Positions 24,490-31,901 of a stretch of DNA of 42,761 nt are shown in pieces. A program made the position numbers and the translations under genes. The first letter of the stretch is position 1. Every line of letters starts with the position of its first letter. Below the pieces are notes generated by a model that was not told the origin of the DNA, searched no databases, and was given only the letters and a program-made list of their open reading frames with translations. The DNA is from Streptomyces ureilyticus (GTDB taxonomy: Bacteria; Actinomycetota; Actinomycetes; Streptomycetales; Streptomycetaceae): the NCBI RefSeq assembly GCF_011045025.1, contig NZ_JAAKZX010000071.1, positions 1 through 42,761 of the forward strand. The letters are read 5' to 3'.

Positions 24490-26892
24490 TCAGCCGCTGT
24501 TGGGCTGGGTGATGGTCGCCAGTTCTTCCCACCGCTTGCCGTTGTAGCGGTCGATCCAGGCAGGAGCGTTGGTACGGAGGGATTTGGCGTACGGGTCGCC
24601 GGCAAAGGTGTACCGGCCGAGAAGGCCCGTCACTTCGTCGTTGTTCCGTATGACCTCGCCAAGACGTTCGCGGATGTTTCCGGTGGTGCCACCAGCGCCG
24701 CGCTCGATACCCGGGTCGGTCAGTGCTTCAGCCAGGACCACCGCTGCGTCGTGAATCTCCGCCGCTCCCCGTTGCGCGGGGAGCGAGGCCGCGTATGCGG
24801 AACCGTCGTCGGAGACGGTGCGGTAGCGCAGCAGCCCCGTCGGGCCGGGTGCCCGTTTCTTATCGGTCTGTCCGCAGGAGATCTCCGGCAGGTCGGGGAC
24901 GAGAACCGGCCCGTCGAACTCCGCCGCAAGCCGCCACTGGGCGGCGGGCTCGCCGAATCTGACCTTGTCGTAGTCGAAGGTCTCGAACAACAGGGCTTCC
25001 GCACCGGAGTTCTTGATGCGGCCGATATTCGCGTCGGCATCCTCGTAGAACTCCGTCATATGAGTAACGGCGACTCGCACACCTTTCTCCTGGAGGGCAG
25101 AGCGGAGTTCCGGCCCGAACGTGCTGGCCTTGTTCATGATCATGAGCGCCACGGACCGAACGGTACGGACGTCTCCGAGGTAGGACGCGAGTGCCTTGGC
25201 GAGTGCCGACTCCGACGCGTGGAGCGGGAACGGAGCGGTGTCGGGCCAGGCCAGCGAGGAGCTACGGCCAGCCGCATAGTCGGTGGAGCCATCGCGAAAG
25301 CCGCAGGTGTCGAATGCGATGAGGTGATTGACCGAATCGGGGAGCAGCCGTGCCCCCGGTGGCTTCTCGGCGTACGTGTCTCCGATCACCGCGATCAGGC
25401 CGGGATCCTCCTCCACCTCGTCCCATTTTCCGGTGCCGGGTTCGATGGCAACCACCTTGACCGGTTTATCGATGCGGAACGATTTCTTCCTCGATGCGAG
25501 TACGTTCTCAACGACCTTGACCATGGGGTTCATTGCCTTCGCGTCGCCGACGAGGGCGATGAGGTATCGGTCCGGAGCCTTCGGGACAGGTGCCACAGCC
25601 TCTTCAGTCGGCTCTGCGCCCTCCGCGGTCGGCTCTATGCCCTCCGCGGTCGGCTCTGTGCCCTCCACGCTCGGCTCCCGGACCTCTTCGGCCGGCTTTG
25701 GGGGCGCACTCTGGGAGCCCGAGCTGAAGTAATCGGTGCGCACAGCCACCGCGCCCAGGGAGATCAACAGGGCCATTCCGAGGCCCGCCGCCACGAGCTT
25801 TGCGGATGCCGGGGTCGTTTCCCTCCGGGCGCTAGGTTCCGTTCCCGCCTCTCGCTCCGGCTGCGGCTGCGGGCCGAGGGGCTTCGGCTCCGTGGCAGCT
25901 TCCGCGGCGAGCGTGGAGAGGGTCGCGGGCCGGGAGGGCCCGACCGACGCCGGAGTCTGTCCGGTGCCGCGCTGCGGATTTGGATCCGGAGCGGATGCGG
26001 GCGGGGACTGCGACTCCGGCACGGACTCCTCGTGCACGTCCTGTGCGGCGCGCAGGGCCTCGATACGCACCCGCGCCTGCTGCGCGTCGCCGGGGCGCTG
26101 GTCCGGCTCCTTGGCCATCAGGTCCAGGATCAGCGTGTCGACAGTGGTGGACAGTTCGGCGCGGGCCCGGCTGGGGAGCAGTGGCTGGTCGTGCAGGTGG
26201 TTGTACATCACCCCGGCGGCCGGGCCGGTGAACGGGGGCCTGCCGACCAGGAGTTCGTACAGCACGCAGCCCAGGCCGTACAGGTCGGTGCGCCCGTCGC
26301 TGGGCTCCTGCCGGAACCGCTCCGGGGCCATGTACAGCACGCTGCCCACGGGCAGCTGGCCCGGCCGGGTCAGCCGGGCCGACCCGGACACCGCCTCTGC
26401 GGCCTCCAGCAATCCCGCTATGCCGAAGTCGAGGACGACAGCCGTGCCGTCGGCACGCACCATGACATTGGCGGGCTTGATGTCGCGGTGGACGATTCCC
26501 GCCGCGTGTGCGAGGGCCAGAGCACGACAGATCTGTCCGGCCCAGTCGAGGGCCTGCCGCAACGGAACCCGGCCCTCGGCACGCAGCACCTGTTCCAGGG
26601 AACGGCCGACAACCAGTTCCATGATCAGGTATGGGGTGTCCCCGTCCGTACCGTGGTCGTGGACGGTAACGATGTGGGGGCTGTCCAGCCCCGCCGCGGC
26701 GCGCGCCTCCCGTCGAAAACGGCCGAGCAGCTCCGCGCGTTCCTCGGCGTCGCTGTCCTCCGGCGGAGAGAAGACCTTGAGGGCGACCTCCCGGCCCAAG
26801 TCCTCGTCCCGGGCCCGCCAGACCTCCCCCATGCCACCCGCGCCCAGCCTCTCCAGAAGCCGATACCGCCCACTCACCAGCCGTCCCCGCAC
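24490..26892 (-). CDS. Membrane serine/threonine protein kinase fused to an ABC-type substrate-binding (receptor) domain
   Basis: An 800-residue receptor kinase. Residues 10-275 are a Hanks-type kinase with GAGGMGEV loop (18-24), K39, catalytic HRDIKPAN (D137) and DFG (155-157). A Pro/Glu-rich linker leads to one transmembrane helix at about 365-385. Outside follows a Glu/Thr/Pro repeat stalk (EPTAEG units, about 406-432). From 441 to the end comes a type 1 periplasmic-binding-protein fold (YLIALVGDAKAMNPMVKVVE, GLIAVIGDTYAEKPPGA, AEALLFETFDYD). It should bind a small extracellular ligand and signal inward. The start is GTG at 26892 after GGGGGA; upstream codons are open but not kinase-like. 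Confidence 0.88.
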   Translation of the reverse strand: MRGRLVSGRYRLLERLGAGGMGEVWRARDEDLGREVALKVFSPPEDSDAEERAELLGRFRREARAAAGLDSPHIVTVHDHGTDGDTPYLIMELVVGRSLEQVLRAEGRVPLRQALDWAGQICRALALAHAAGIVHRDIKPANVMVRADGTAVVLDFGIAGLLEAAEAVSGSARLTRPGQLPVGSVLYMAPERFRQEPSDGRTDLYGLGCVLYELLVGRPPFTGPAAGVMYNHLHDQPLLPSRARAELSTTVDTLILDLMAKEPDQRPGDAQQARVRIEALRAAQDVHEESVPESQSPPASAPDPNPQRGTGQTPASVGPSRPATLSTLAAEAATEPKPLGPQPQPEREAGTEPSARRETTPASAKLVAAGLGMALLISLGAVAVRTDYFSSGSQSAPPKPAEEVREPSVEGTEPTAEGIEPTAEGAEPTEEAVAPVPKAPDRYLIALVGDAKAMNPMVKVVENVLASRKKSFRIDKPVKVVAIEPGTGKWDEVEEDPGLIAVIGDTYAEKPPGARLLPDSVNHLIAFDTCGFRDGSTDYAAGRSSSLAWPDTAPFPLHASESALAKALASYLGDVRTVRSVALMIMNKASTFGPELRSALQEKGVRVAVTHMTEFYEDADANIGRIKNSGAEALLFETFDYDKVRFGEPAAQWRLAAEFDGPVLVPDLPEISCGQTDKKRAPGPTGLLRYRTVSDDGSAYAASLPAQRGAAEIHDAAVVLAEALTDPGIERGAGGTTGNIRERLGEVIRNNDEVTGLLGRYTFAGDPYAKSLRTNAPAWIDRYNGKRWEELATITQPNSG
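25607..25669 (-). repeat. 21-bp tandem repeat, three copies, in the kinase stalk
   Basis: Three 21-bp units (25607-25627, 25628-25648, 25649-25669) differ at only a few bases. They encode the EG(T/I/A)EPTA stalk repeats of the receptor kinase just outside the membrane. Confidence 0.8.
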
Positions 26893-27416
26893 GACGTCCC
26901 CCGTCCCCCTGTGCGGAAAATCCGCAACGTCAACAGAGCGAGCGCCACCCCCTGGCCCCCACGTGCGCGAACTCGTGCGAGCGTGGGCGCGATGGCCAAT
27001 CAGAGCCCTGTATATGCGTGTTCGTACCCACTCAGTACACCTGTACGCACGCACGAGTGCGACCCCGCGACCGGCGTGGCAGCACGACCCGGCCCATCGT
27101 CTCGCGCTGCGCCGCAGTGATCTGCTCGGCCACCGGCCTGCTCACGCCGTGCTCAAGAAATCGCCGCCCTGGACGGGGATTCCACCCTGCCGACGTGATG
27201 CGGTAACCCTCTTGTAGCCCGAGGATCATTCCCGCTTTTCCTGGCCTGGACGCCGTTGTTCGCTGTGCTTGATCTGCGGACGTTTTACGTTCTACTGTCC
27301 TGCAAGCGCTCCCACTGTGCCGCCCGTCTCCACCGACGTACGGGGAAGGCGTGCACACCTTCTGTCCCCCCACATGTACGCGGTACTTCTCCCCTACCTG
27401 TGAGGGATGCAGAGCC
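26893..27416. other. 524-bp divergent intergenic region with no convincing gene
   Basis: This lies between the receptor kinase (minus) and the methyltransferase (plus) and must hold both promoters. A minus-strand open frame (to 27032) contains EHGVSRPVAEQITAAQRETM, which looks protein-like, but it has no recognisable family or start and I do not call it. No clear -35/-10 pair or operator stands out. Confidence 0.4.
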
Positions 27417-28352
27417 ATGCGAGGGTTACTCACCACCAGGGCCGCCAGGCGCACTCTGCGTCCGATCGCCGACCTCATCGATCAGCGCATCGACCGCCGG
27501 ATCCGCCGCGCCATCAGGGACACCGACGGGGAACTGCAGCGCGAGCTGGCGGCACTGCGTCGGCGCCAACAGCCCCTCGAGCTGCTGTTCAACTCAACAG
27601 GGCGCGGAGTGTCGCGACTCCCCGCCGAGGTCCATCTCAAGCGCGCCATCGACGAGTTGGCGCTGATGACCGGGGACAGCGACGGCGCGGAGCGCAATAT
27701 CGCCCAGGCGTTCCGGTTGCTCATCGCCCTGGAGGCGCTCGGAGTCGGCCGGATCGCCGGCGGCACCATGAACATCTGCGGCAAGCTCGCCGCCGTACCG
27801 CTGCTCGACCCGCCGAACGACGAGATCCTGGAGATCGGCACCCTGTACGGAATGTTCGGCGCGGCCCTGATCCGGATGATGGAGCGCGCGGGCCGCGACC
27901 CGAGCCTGACGATCGTCGACCCGCTCGCCGGCCTGCAGCTCCAGCCCGGCACCACCGAGCGAGGCGACCCCACGGGCACACCCGTGCGCGGGCCCGCGGT
28001 GCGCACCAACCTGGCTCTGGCGGGCACGGCCGGAGCCGCAGCCCGCATCCAGCAGGGCTTCTCCGAGGACCCCGAGGTGCGCGCCCTGCTCTCCGACCGC
28101 TCCTACGGAGTGATCATCATCGACGGCGACCACTCCGCCCCCGGCGTCCTCGCTGATCTGGCGTGGGCCGAGCAGATCGTCGCGCCCGGAGGCATCGTCG
28201 TACTCGACGACTTCGGGCACCCCAAGTGGCCCGGCATCAAAGAGGCCTACGACAAGCACATGGCCACGGACACCCGGCTGACCTTCCTCGGTCAGGTGGC
28301 AAACTCGGGCTATCTGCGCGCGAGCGCGAAGAGCCAGGACGCCTCGGGCTGA
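27417..28352 (+). CDS. Class I SAM-dependent methyltransferase (Methyltransf_24-like)
   Basis: A 311-residue protein. The first 60 residues form a basic, probably coiled-coil region (DLIDQRIDRRIRRAIRDTDG, then ELQRELAALRRRQ). The Rossmann part has EILEIGTLYGMFGAALIRMM (SAM motif I), DPSLTIVDPL (motif II) and YGVIIIDGDHSAPGVLADLA, then WAEQIVAPGGIVVLDDFG (motifs IV-V). The IDGDH and VLDDF motifs match O-methyltransferase/cephalosporin-hydroxylase-like families. The ATG at 27417 follows GAGGG; the frame extends upstream without homology. It is the last chromosomal gene before the island and its substrate is unknown. Confidence 0.75.
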   Translation: MRGLLTTRAARRTLRPIADLIDQRIDRRIRRAIRDTDGELQRELAALRRRQQPLELLFNSTGRGVSRLPAEVHLKRAIDELALMTGDSDGAERNIAQAFRLLIALEALGVGRIAGGTMNICGKLAAVPLLDPPNDEILEIGTLYGMFGAALIRMMERAGRDPSLTIVDPLAGLQLQPGTTERGDPTGTPVRGPAVRTNLALAGTAGAAARIQQGFSEDPEVRALLSDRSYGVIIIDGDHSAPGVLADLAWAEQIVAPGGIVVLDDFGHPKWPGIKEAYDKHMATDTRLTFLGQVANSGYLRASAKSQDASG

Positions 28353-28453
28353 CGAGGGTCGCCGTGTGACTTCCGAGCAGCACGCGGTCCCGGCCGTCGC
28401 CGGCCGGTTACGCGGCGGCCGGGGCCGGGCACGCAGGGTCCGGGCAGCGAATT

Positions 28454-28487
28454 GCCCCTTGACCTGCCCAAATGCAGACCAAGGGGC
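28454..28487. terminator. Strong hairpin just outside the island, possibly the original ychF terminator
   Basis: GCCCCTTG (28454-28461) pairs with CAAGGGGC (28480-28487), and an inner CTGC/GCAG stem (28464-28467, 28474-28477) closes a 6-nt loop. It has no long T run on either strand. It lies 16 bp from the displaced ychF end, where a terminator of uninterrupted ychF would be, and could also terminate the methyltransferase transcript. Confidence 0.5.
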
Positions 28488-28502
28488 GACTTCGGCACGA
28501 AA

Positions 28503-28530
28503 CTAGACGTTGAAACGGAACTCCACCACA
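28503..28530. repeat. Left attachment-site copy: displaced ychF 3' end
   Basis: This 28-bp segment matches 38800-38827 at 26 positions and has the same orientation. Read on the minus strand it encodes V-V-E-F-R-F-N-V and TAG, the exact C-terminus of YchF. The two differences are synonymous (CGT for CGC, GTC for GTG). It marks the outer boundary of the island. Confidence 0.8.
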
Positions 28531-28559
28531 ACTACTCTGACCTGCGGTTATGCGGGCGC

Positions 28560-28584
28560 ATCCCAGCACCATCCCAGCACGGGA
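28560..28584 (+). repeat. Left copy of 25-bp arm-type repeat
   Basis: Two ATCCCAGCAC units 11 bp apart, identical over 25 bp to 38691-38715. Positioned 30 bp inside the left att copy, as expected for integrase arm-binding sites. Confidence 0.7.
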
Positions 28585-28700
28585 TTCACTGCAAAGTACA
28601 AGAAGATCCAGAAGCGTCAAGATACGCGTCAACGCCCGCCCGGATACAGGCCGCGCAGCGCTCAAGACGCTGTAATAGTTTCTGTACTAGACTTGCGGCC

Positions 28701-28976
28701 ATGAAGCCACCCCGCCCCGGCGGCACGGAGAACATCTCCGTCTCGATGCCCTCGGAACTTCTCGGTGCTCTGCGCACACGTACCGGCAAGCGCGGCGTGT
28801 CCGCGTATGTGACGGCAGCGGTCCGGCATCAGCTCGCCATGGATGGCCTCGCCGAGATCGTGGCCGCCTACGAAGCCGAGCACGAGCCGCTGAGCGAGGC
28901 CGAGATCCAGGCCGCGCAGAGCGAACTGTTCGGTGACGCTCCGGCGCCCTACGCGTCGAACGACAGCGCCGCATGA
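28701..28976 (+). CDS. Ribbon-helix-helix-type antitoxin of a VapBC-like pair
   Basis: A 91-residue protein. ENISVSMPSELLGALRTRTG and GVSAYVTAAVRHQLAMDGL resemble the strand-helix-helix of RHH (CopG/VapB) DNA-binding proteins. The acidic C-terminus (AYEAEHEPLSEAEI and LFGDAPAPYA) is the likely toxin-neutralising part. The ATG lies close to a candidate promoter and to a short dyad TAGT-TTCTGT-ACTA, a possible autoregulatory site. Its stop overlaps the toxin start (ATGA). It lies just inside the island's left end. Confidence 0.8.
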   Translation: MKPPRPGGTENISVSMPSELLGALRTRTGKRGVSAYVTAAVRHQLAMDGLAEIVAAYEAEHEPLSEAEIQAAQSELFGDAPAPYASNDSAA

Positions 28977-29380
28977 AGGAGCCCGCGGCCAGGTCCCTGG
29001 TGCTCGACTCCCAGGCGCTGTCGCTGCTGTTGCGCAACGACCGCCAGATGATCACCCGGATCGAGGCCGCTCGGCGCGTGGGCGTGCCCGTCCTCGTATC
29101 GGCCCTGACCGTGGTGGAGGCCGTCTACGGGAAGACAGATACCGCCCGGCTGCGCTGGGTGCTCTCCCGCCTTCAAGTCCAAGACGTCACCCAGGCGGAC
29201 AGTTTCACTGCGGTGCAGCTCCTGAGCGACGCCGGCGGCCTGCACGGCCACAAGTACGCCATCGACGCCCTCGTAGCCGCGATGGCGCTCCGCTCCCCGG
29301 CACCTGTCCTCGTAATGACCTCGGACCGCGACGACTGGTCGAAACTGTGCGGCGACGGAGTACAGATCAAGGATGTCTGA
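28973..29380 (+). CDS. PIN-domain ribonuclease toxin (VapC-like)
   Basis: A 135-residue PIN-domain protein. The acidic metal-binding residues are present: D12 (LVLDSQALSLLL), E49 (LTVVEAVYG), D98 (KYAIDALVAAMAL) and D118 (VMTSDRDDWSKL). VapC toxins cleave tRNA or rRNA. It is translationally coupled to the RHH antitoxin. The pair probably stabilises the island or acts in phage defence by halting translation. The 212 bp after it, before the convergent hydrolase gene, hold nothing I can identify. Confidence 0.85.
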   Translation: MKEPAARSLVLDSQALSLLLRNDRQMITRIEAARRVGVPVLVSALTVVEAVYGKTDTARLRWVLSRLQVQDVTQADSFTAVQLLSDAGGLHGHKYAIDALVAAMALRSPAPVLVMTSDRDDWSKLCGDGVQIKDV

Positions 29381-29592
29381 CCTTGGCGTTCACTCAGCTT
29401 GCATTGCTGTCTCGCCGACCCCGCGCTGGGCCCAACGAACCCCGTGGAGTCATTTTGAAGGGCCCGGGAGGGGCAAGGTTGAGTGAGCGGTGCCACGGTC
29501 GGCTGCGCGAGACATAGCGGATGAGCGGTGGCGGCGTACACGAGTTGCGCGAGGGTGCAGTCCTCTGGCGTTGGGGACCTTGGACCGTCTCC

Positions 29593-30621
29593 TCAGCGCG
29601 AGTAGTCCGCGAGGGTGAGTAGCAGGTGTGCCGACTCAGCGCGCACGTGATCGGAATGGGCACCTGCCGGATTGAGGTGGCGCCCGCGAACATACACGTC
29701 GGAGGCGTCGACGTTGACGAAACGGTGGTCGAGCGCGGAGTGCGGATACCGCTCGTCGAGTGGCAACAGGGTTGTGGTGAACATGGGCGCGGGGGCCGGA
29801 CCAATTCCGGAGTGCCCGATGCCGGGTTGCTGCTCGGCCCGCAGGTGCCAGAACCCTGTCGCCCGGTCGTGACGGGAGTAAGTGGCGACGACAGGCCCCC
29901 TCAGCGGAGCGCCGTCATGCGCCTCGCTCGGCAGGATGTTCGGAAAGAGCGAGAGGAACGCGTCCCGGCGTGCGGCCATCTGGAATAGCAGCATGCTGTC
30001 GGCGGTGAACGGGCGGGATGGCGAGTGGTCCGTCACGCTCCAGCCGAGTGTGTCATCGAGGCGGGCGTCTGCCGACCATTGGACCGCCTCGCACAGGAAG
30101 CGACAGCCGAATGAGTGCCCGACGAGGTGGAGGTACTGACCGTCTCGGTTGGCGAGCACAGGCGCTGCTCCAGGGTCGGCGCGCTCGGCGTCCAGATAGC
30201 CGAGGAGCCGGCCCAGGATGTGGGCGGCGTGGCCTCCTCCGTCGCGTGCGCCCATCGCGTGCGCCCGGTCCCGGATCCTGCGGTAGCCGGTGGGGGTGAC
30301 CAGGCTGGAGGATGGCCAGCGCACGACGACACACCATGGGCTGAAGCCCTTGGCCGCTAGGGTCGGATACCGGGCCGGGGCTGCCACAAGAACGCCGTGC
30401 ATCAGAGCCAACAGTCGCTCGGCGGTGCGGTAGGCGGAGTCGGGTGAGGTCTGCCAACCGTGGACATAGACGAGTATGTCCGTCGCCCAGACAGGCGGGG
30501 CGAGACGCTCCTCGAAGTAATGGCGCAGCCAGGCCTCGGGTACAGGCTCACCCGTGTCAGCGTCGAGCAGCCAGCCCGTCGCATCCAGGTCAACGACCTC
30601 CACCGTGCCGACACGGCTCAC
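29593..30621 (-). CDS. Alpha/beta hydrolase (serine hydrolase), last gene of the defence operon
   Basis: A 342-residue protein. The oxyanion-type strand is DILVYVHGWQTSPDSA (about 48-63) and the nucleophile elbow is LHLVGHSFGCRFL with S170. D252 (ATYSRHDRATGF) is a candidate acid, and a His near 322-325 (GAHSDHVRAES) may complete the triad. It resembles DUF900/esterase-like hydrolases but I cannot name a closer family. The GTG overlaps the CHAT stop by 4 bp (GTGA), so it is made with the protease. It may be a lipase or esterase effector, or a substrate processed by the CHAT protease; this is inference. Confidence 0.75.
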   Translation of the reverse strand: MSRVGTVEVVDLDATGWLLDADTGEPVPEAWLRHYFEERLAPPVWATDILVYVHGWQTSPDSAYRTAERLLALMHGVLVAAPARYPTLAAKGFSPWCVVVRWPSSSLVTPTGYRRIRDRAHAMGARDGGGHAAHILGRLLGYLDAERADPGAAPVLANRDGQYLHLVGHSFGCRFLCEAVQWSADARLDDTLGWSVTDHSPSRPFTADSMLLFQMAARRDAFLSLFPNILPSEAHDGAPLRGPVVATYSRHDRATGFWHLRAEQQPGIGHSGIGPAPAPMFTTTLLPLDERYPHSALDHRFVNVDASDVYVRGRHLNPAGAHSDHVRAESAHLLLTLADYSR

Positions 30622-31898
30622 GCCTCGCCTCCACTTGTCCGATCCAGGCGAGCATCCATGCCGCAGTGCAGACCGTAGGCGAACCCCAGGGGATTCCGGT
30701 ATCGGGCGGCGAAGTCCCGGGCCAACTCATGAGTGATCTGGCCAGCGCTCGCCGCCCCGCGCAAGTAGCGGGTGACGAACTCGAGCGCGTACTCGGCGGC
30801 AAACGCCTGCGGCATCGCGATCTGCGGCCCGAGCACGCCCTGCGCGCCGTGCTCGATGAGCATGCTCCCAAGGAACGCTCGGTCCGCACTCGCCGCGGAG
30901 ACTCCAGTGTGGCAGGCGTTTAGTAGGACAAACGGTCGGAAACAACCGTGCCGGTAGTTTGCCCTTAGCTCACGTACGGTGTAGCCGTCGAAGGGGGTGC
31001 CGTCAGCGAGCCTGATGACCAGGGTCGGGGGTTCGGGAACGTTGCCGACGAACTCTCCGTGGCACCAGAAGTACATCAACTGCTCGTCCAGCTCGGGCTT
31101 CCCCAGATCGCGGACTAGTTCCTCATAGGTCGTTCGCACGGTGTACTCCGTGCCCGCCGCCAGTGCCTTCGCGACTTCATCCGCACGGGTCGCGCTGCCC
31201 ACGCGGACGTCGTGGTTCAGACTGACCGAGGGCCGCTCGTGGGCTGCTCCGGGCGGACCGATCCACGCGTAGGCATCACCGGTGTGCTCGATCTGGTGCC
31301 GATGGCCGAGGAAACGAGTGAAGAGAACCTCCAAGGTTGCAGGCACGGTGAAATCTTCGGTTGTGCACAGCATTGGCCAGGGCAGATGTAGATCAGAGTC
31401 GAACCGTACCCGCAGCCCCTCCTGGGACAAGGCCGAACGCAGGGAGGTACGGAACATCTTGGTCGGTTCGTCGTCACCACGCAGCAGAGTGCCAAAGAGC
31501 AGTGATTCCCCGCTGCGAGCCAGATCGGCCACTATCTGGCGCAGCTCCTCCTCAGGTTCGGCACTGAGGTCTGCGGACGTTGCGTACGGGCGCCGTCGAC
31601 CCTGTAGAGACCGACCCAGGTCGTCGACCGGCTGGAAATCAACGAACTCCGATTTCCATCGGGCACGGAGCCGGGCCGCCGCCCCATGGACCTCATCGGG
31701 CCGGGCATGCAGGTCAACCTTATGCTCGGTGCCGTGGAGTGCCGGAACGGCCGATCCTGACATCCGCGCCCGGATCCGACCTCCACCGAGGACGTCGAAG
31801 CTGACGCGAAGGTCGGGAGCCTCCGTCGTCAGGTGCGGCAAGAAGCGGAAGCCGTCGCTGGGGTCCTGAACAATGCGGGTGGTCAATTCACGGGGCAT
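30618..31898 (-). CDS. CHAT-domain cysteine protease
   Basis: A 426-residue caspase-like protein of the CHAT clan. The catalytic dyad is H280 (QLMYFWCHGEFVGN) and C329 (FVLLNACHTGVSAASA). GPQIAMPQAFAAEYALEFVT is the usual post-Cys segment and SDLHLPWPMLC the substrate-pocket strand. The first 110 residues are beta-rich (APDLRVSFDVLGGGRIRARM) and may take part in recognition. The ATG lies 3 nt after the hsdR stop, and the hydrolase gene overlaps its end. CHAT proteases in Craspase and gasdermin systems are activated on infection and cut a specific partner. Here the likely partners are HsdR's extra domain and the hydrolase. Confidence 0.88.
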   Translation of the reverse strand: MPRELTTRIVQDPSDGFRFLPHLTTEAPDLRVSFDVLGGGRIRARMSGSAVPALHGTEHKVDLHARPDEVHGAAARLRARWKSEFVDFQPVDDLGRSLQGRRRPYATSADLSAEPEEELRQIVADLARSGESLLFGTLLRGDDEPTKMFRTSLRSALSQEGLRVRFDSDLHLPWPMLCTTEDFTVPATLEVLFTRFLGHRHQIEHTGDAYAWIGPPGAAHERPSVSLNHDVRVGSATRADEVAKALAAGTEYTVRTTYEELVRDLGKPELDEQLMYFWCHGEFVGNVPEPPTLVIRLADGTPFDGYTVRELRANYRHGCFRPFVLLNACHTGVSAASADRAFLGSMLIEHGAQGVLGPQIAMPQAFAAEYALEFVTRYLRGAASAGQITHELARDFAARYRNPLGFAYGLHCGMDARLDRTSGGEA

Positions 31899-31901
31899 CA
31901 G

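Noticed and set aside
24412..27120. Long plus-strand open frame (902 codons)
   Set aside because: Antisense shadow of the receptor kinase, which has a complete kinase motif set on the minus strand.
28353..28700. tRNA gene as the island's attachment site
   Set aside because: No cloverleaf or T-loop sequence is seen at either end; the repeat is clearly the ychF coding end.
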